Shown: positions 34,501 through 35,073 of the stretch, in pieces | Layout: each line of letters begins with the position of its first letter | How positions within the stretch are numbered: the first letter of the stretch is position 1 | DNA from: Candidatus Segatella papionis | GTDB lineage: Bacteria > Bacteroidota > Bacteroidia > Bacteroidales > Bacteroidaceae | NCBI GenBank assembly: GCA_002297965.1 | Contig: DBLF01000069.1 | Span: 55,270-90,342 of the forward strand | Length of the DNA: 35,073 nt | Direction: 5' to 3' | Translations under genes and position numbers: made by a program | Notes under the pieces: model-generated | Databases searched by the model: none | Told to the model about the DNA's origin: nothing | Seen by the model: only the letters and a program-made list of their open reading frames with translations

Positions 34501-34633
34501 ATTCAATTCCTCCAAGGCGAAAACTATTCTTATTAAAGAACAAGTTTTGACGCCAGTAAATTCAGTGCTAGGATTGACTACAAAAATAGTACGTAGGTTT
34601 ACTTGTGTCTATAAAAATAGGAACAAAAAATGA
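31505..34633 (+). CDS. RND efflux permease (2), divergent
   Basis: A 1042-residue RND pump, clearly homologous to but far from its neighbour. The N-terminus begins 'MKVSSFTVILTFVVLMVIGV' and the TM4 relay reads 'GLIIDSTIVMAD' with Asp407 kept and Ser408 replacing the second Asp. TM10 has 'GIVVNSGIYILS', lacking the relay Lys. The end is basic. Two different RND subunits in tandem recall heteromeric pumps such as MdtB/MdtC. It is the last gene of the unit; no classical terminator follows, only the repeat-rich region. Confidence 0.9.
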   Translation: MKVSSFTVILTFVVLMVIGVAVFPLLEIGGDPIPKQGKTITVEYSWPNVSAKVIEQNLTSPIEGMMASLKGVESVASNSYFGSNEIFVNLKENADVSAVRFEISSLLRQMHGRLPKGVSYPSVSGGEIVNTRTSQQEEKLLLTYQVNANMQPEAIKEYLQQHVEKRLLSVERVSKIEITGVMDKYKDVSYNPTVLSACGITADDIVNGIRNFMGQDVIVGTVNHNAIDGNEERISVHLTTEAFEKPLEQMPLKKIGGKMVYLNDLAVVRTRQVDPDSYYRVNGLNTVYVNVFIPADGKLVRMSDRVQEEMEKIKTDIHQKIYFHLSYDSASQQRDEMSKLIGRTLLSLLVLLVFVWLTNRNFKYLLIIATTLVANLLVACIVFVLFHIRLHIYSLAGITVSLGLIIDSTIVMADHYGYYRNKKAFLSILAAMLTTIGSMVVVFFLPKDLQQNLYDFAWVIIANLAVSLLVALFFVPAIIDKLRCVGRRHHLSHGRWVVKWNGFYRRYITLTSKYKWGCYLLLALLYYAPFHFRVFSDVIEEKGQRQQNVQEEKVLHIAAEMPVGGTAVQLNQKMMMVEELLKRYKGIKKFTTRIDGRRGSIDVEFKKDAVKGSFPYRLENAVIGKVITIGGADWATYGVSERGFSNSLNLQQRSQTLVLSGYNYNQLYRLAENLEDYLGKNSRVRDLVIQTPGYENQEDEFYMKYEKERMAIYGVQAPAVHRVADEMLTPLYVGYYKDRKEGNDVYLTPTTFSSFDLWHMENEQVKAENTNILLSDIMSVKRREAKNVIPKKNQEYVLNVAFNVLGSYTYTEEYLKDVVKHFNKMLPVGYRCQNIFYENPVEESSNYWLLLLVAVVVFFVCAIQFESIRLAWSILSVTPLAVIGAFLTFWMMGVEFGSGGFASLVLLIGIVVNSGIYILSQYRYVCEKSHRGNVVNYVCAYNHKVIPIFLTVSSTIVGLVPFFLDVEEAPFWFSFATGVIGGLLFSIPALVFVMPLFVRFNSSKAKTILIKEQVLTPVNSVLGLTTKIVRRFTCVYKNRNKK

Positions 34634-34687
34634 AAAGTGACTACTATTCCAGTTTTATAAAATTGGCTTTGCCCAACTCTGCCCGAG

Positions 34688-34711
34688 CCGCTGGGCACTT
34701 TTGCCCAGCGG
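34688..34711. repeat. 9-bp perfect hairpin
   Basis: CCGCTGGGC and GCCCAGCGG pair around a 6-nt loop (acttTT). It could end the efflux transcript, but there is no T run after it. Confidence 0.55.
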
Positions 34712-34867
34712 CATGAGGAGATTTGCCCGAGGTCGATGGGTAAAAGTACCCAAGGCCTTGGGCAAATTTGCTTGATATGGCGGGCAAATTTGCTTATGGG
34801 TAGAAACGTATTGCCCTAAGCTTTGGTTCCAGTCTCTATGTCGTTGACTTTTTTAATGGAATATCTT

Positions 34868-34920
34868 GGCGTGACAGCAGTGACAGCAAATGACAGCAAA
34901 AAATGCTTTGCTGTCACGCC
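34868..34920. repeat. TGACAGCA tandem words inside a 12-bp inverted repeat
   Basis: Three TGACAGCA copies at 9-10 bp period (from 34872) are enclosed by GGCGTGACAGCA (34868-34879) and its exact complement TGCTGTCACGCC (34909-34920), so the RNA or single strand could fold. Confidence 0.75.
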
Positions 34921-34975
34921 TTAACTACTTGAACTGTAGTAGAATATGGCGCCGCGTGACAGCAGTGACAGCAAA
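34869..34975. repeat. 22-bp perfect direct repeat, two copies
   Basis: The same 22 bases (starting GCGTGACAGCAG) occur at 34869-34890 and 34954-34975, 85 bp apart. The second copy lacks the inverted partner. Confidence 0.8.
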
Positions 34976-35073
34976 TTTAAGAAAAAAGTTATATAATACA
35001 AGATAAAATGAAACGTTTTGAAAGCGGATTTGGAAGCAAAAAGATTTCAAAAAAGTAAACAAAAGGAAAACGA

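Larger units (their letters stand above)
34634..35073. other. Non-coding, repeat-rich 440-bp region to the window end
   Basis: No convincing gene. Contents from left: TTTGCCC/GGGCAAA words on both strands; the 9-bp hairpin at 34688; a small GGGTA/TACCC stem at 34738-34751; a 14-bp direct repeat GGGCAAATTTGCTT at 34760 and 34782; then clustered TGACAGCA words, a 12-bp inverted repeat and a 22-bp direct repeat. It may be the edge of a repeat family or the upstream region of the next gene. Confidence 0.7.

Noticed and set aside
34869..34975. CRISPR-like repeat spacing
   Set aside because: Only two perfect copies with an unequal internal structure and tandem sub-words; no further repeats and no cas genes in the window.
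35008..35058. 16-codon open frame (MKRFESGFGSKK...)
   Set aside because: Too short to support, no motif, and its downstream context is outside the window. It could be a leader peptide of the next gene.

Overview
The window looks like Bacteroidota chromosome, most likely a gut Prevotella/Segatella-type organism. Several start sites sit behind the Bacteroidota promoter form (TTTG, about 19 bp, TAnnTTTGC), ribosome binding sites are weak and A-rich, and the gene families are typical of the group: a hybrid two-component regulator, many lipoproteins, NVEALA peptides, 6-bladed beta-propeller lipoproteins and a DUF3244-like protein. No rRNA, tRNA, CRISPR array or transposase was seen.

Left part (1-13177). 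A truncated AAA-ATPase-like gene runs off the left edge on the minus strand. Next is a plus-strand run of five secreted hydrolases: a DUF6055 putative metalloprotease, a GH27 alpha-galactosidase, a metalloprotease-like/proline-iminopeptidase fusion, an M64 peptidase and a DPP-IV-like S9 peptidase. Three of these begin with nearly the same signal-peptide DNA. The run ends at a strong terminator. A 1333-residue hybrid two-component system follows and is a candidate regulator of the run. A minus-strand signal peptidase I follows that.

Middle (14108-24068), visibly A+T-richer. A regulator with an unusual layout (lipobox, TPR repeats, membrane segment, coiled coil, C-terminal HTH) precedes two transcription units. 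Both units start with the same regulatory cassette: a GTAC-N5-GTAC dyad 45 bp before the -7 box, a second imperfect dyad 80-81 bp further upstream, and an identical 17-bp A+T element between them. Unit A has a broken DUF3244-like gene, a CxxC thioredoxin-like lipoprotein, an NVEALA peptide, a propeller lipoprotein, two more NVEALA peptides, another propeller lipoprotein and a transglutaminase-like lipoprotein. Unit B starts with an NVEALA peptide, a propeller lipoprotein and a frameshifted thioredoxin-like lipoprotein.

Right part (24090-34633). Unit B continues with close spacing and no visible terminator into a Wzy/O-antigen-ligase-like membrane protein with C-terminal TPRs, TolC, a periplasmic adaptor lipoprotein and two different RND permeases. 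The most interesting proposal is that units A and B form one regulated envelope system: small Cys-rich NVEALA peptides, redox and propeller lipoproteins, a transglutaminase-like protein and a dedicated tripartite exporter. The parts and the shared cassette are visible in the sequence; the joint function is inference. Three genes here are frameshifted at short repeats (A8, T7 and an ATA run), which means switching, decay or assembly error. The last 440 bases are non-coding and full of short direct and inverted repeats.
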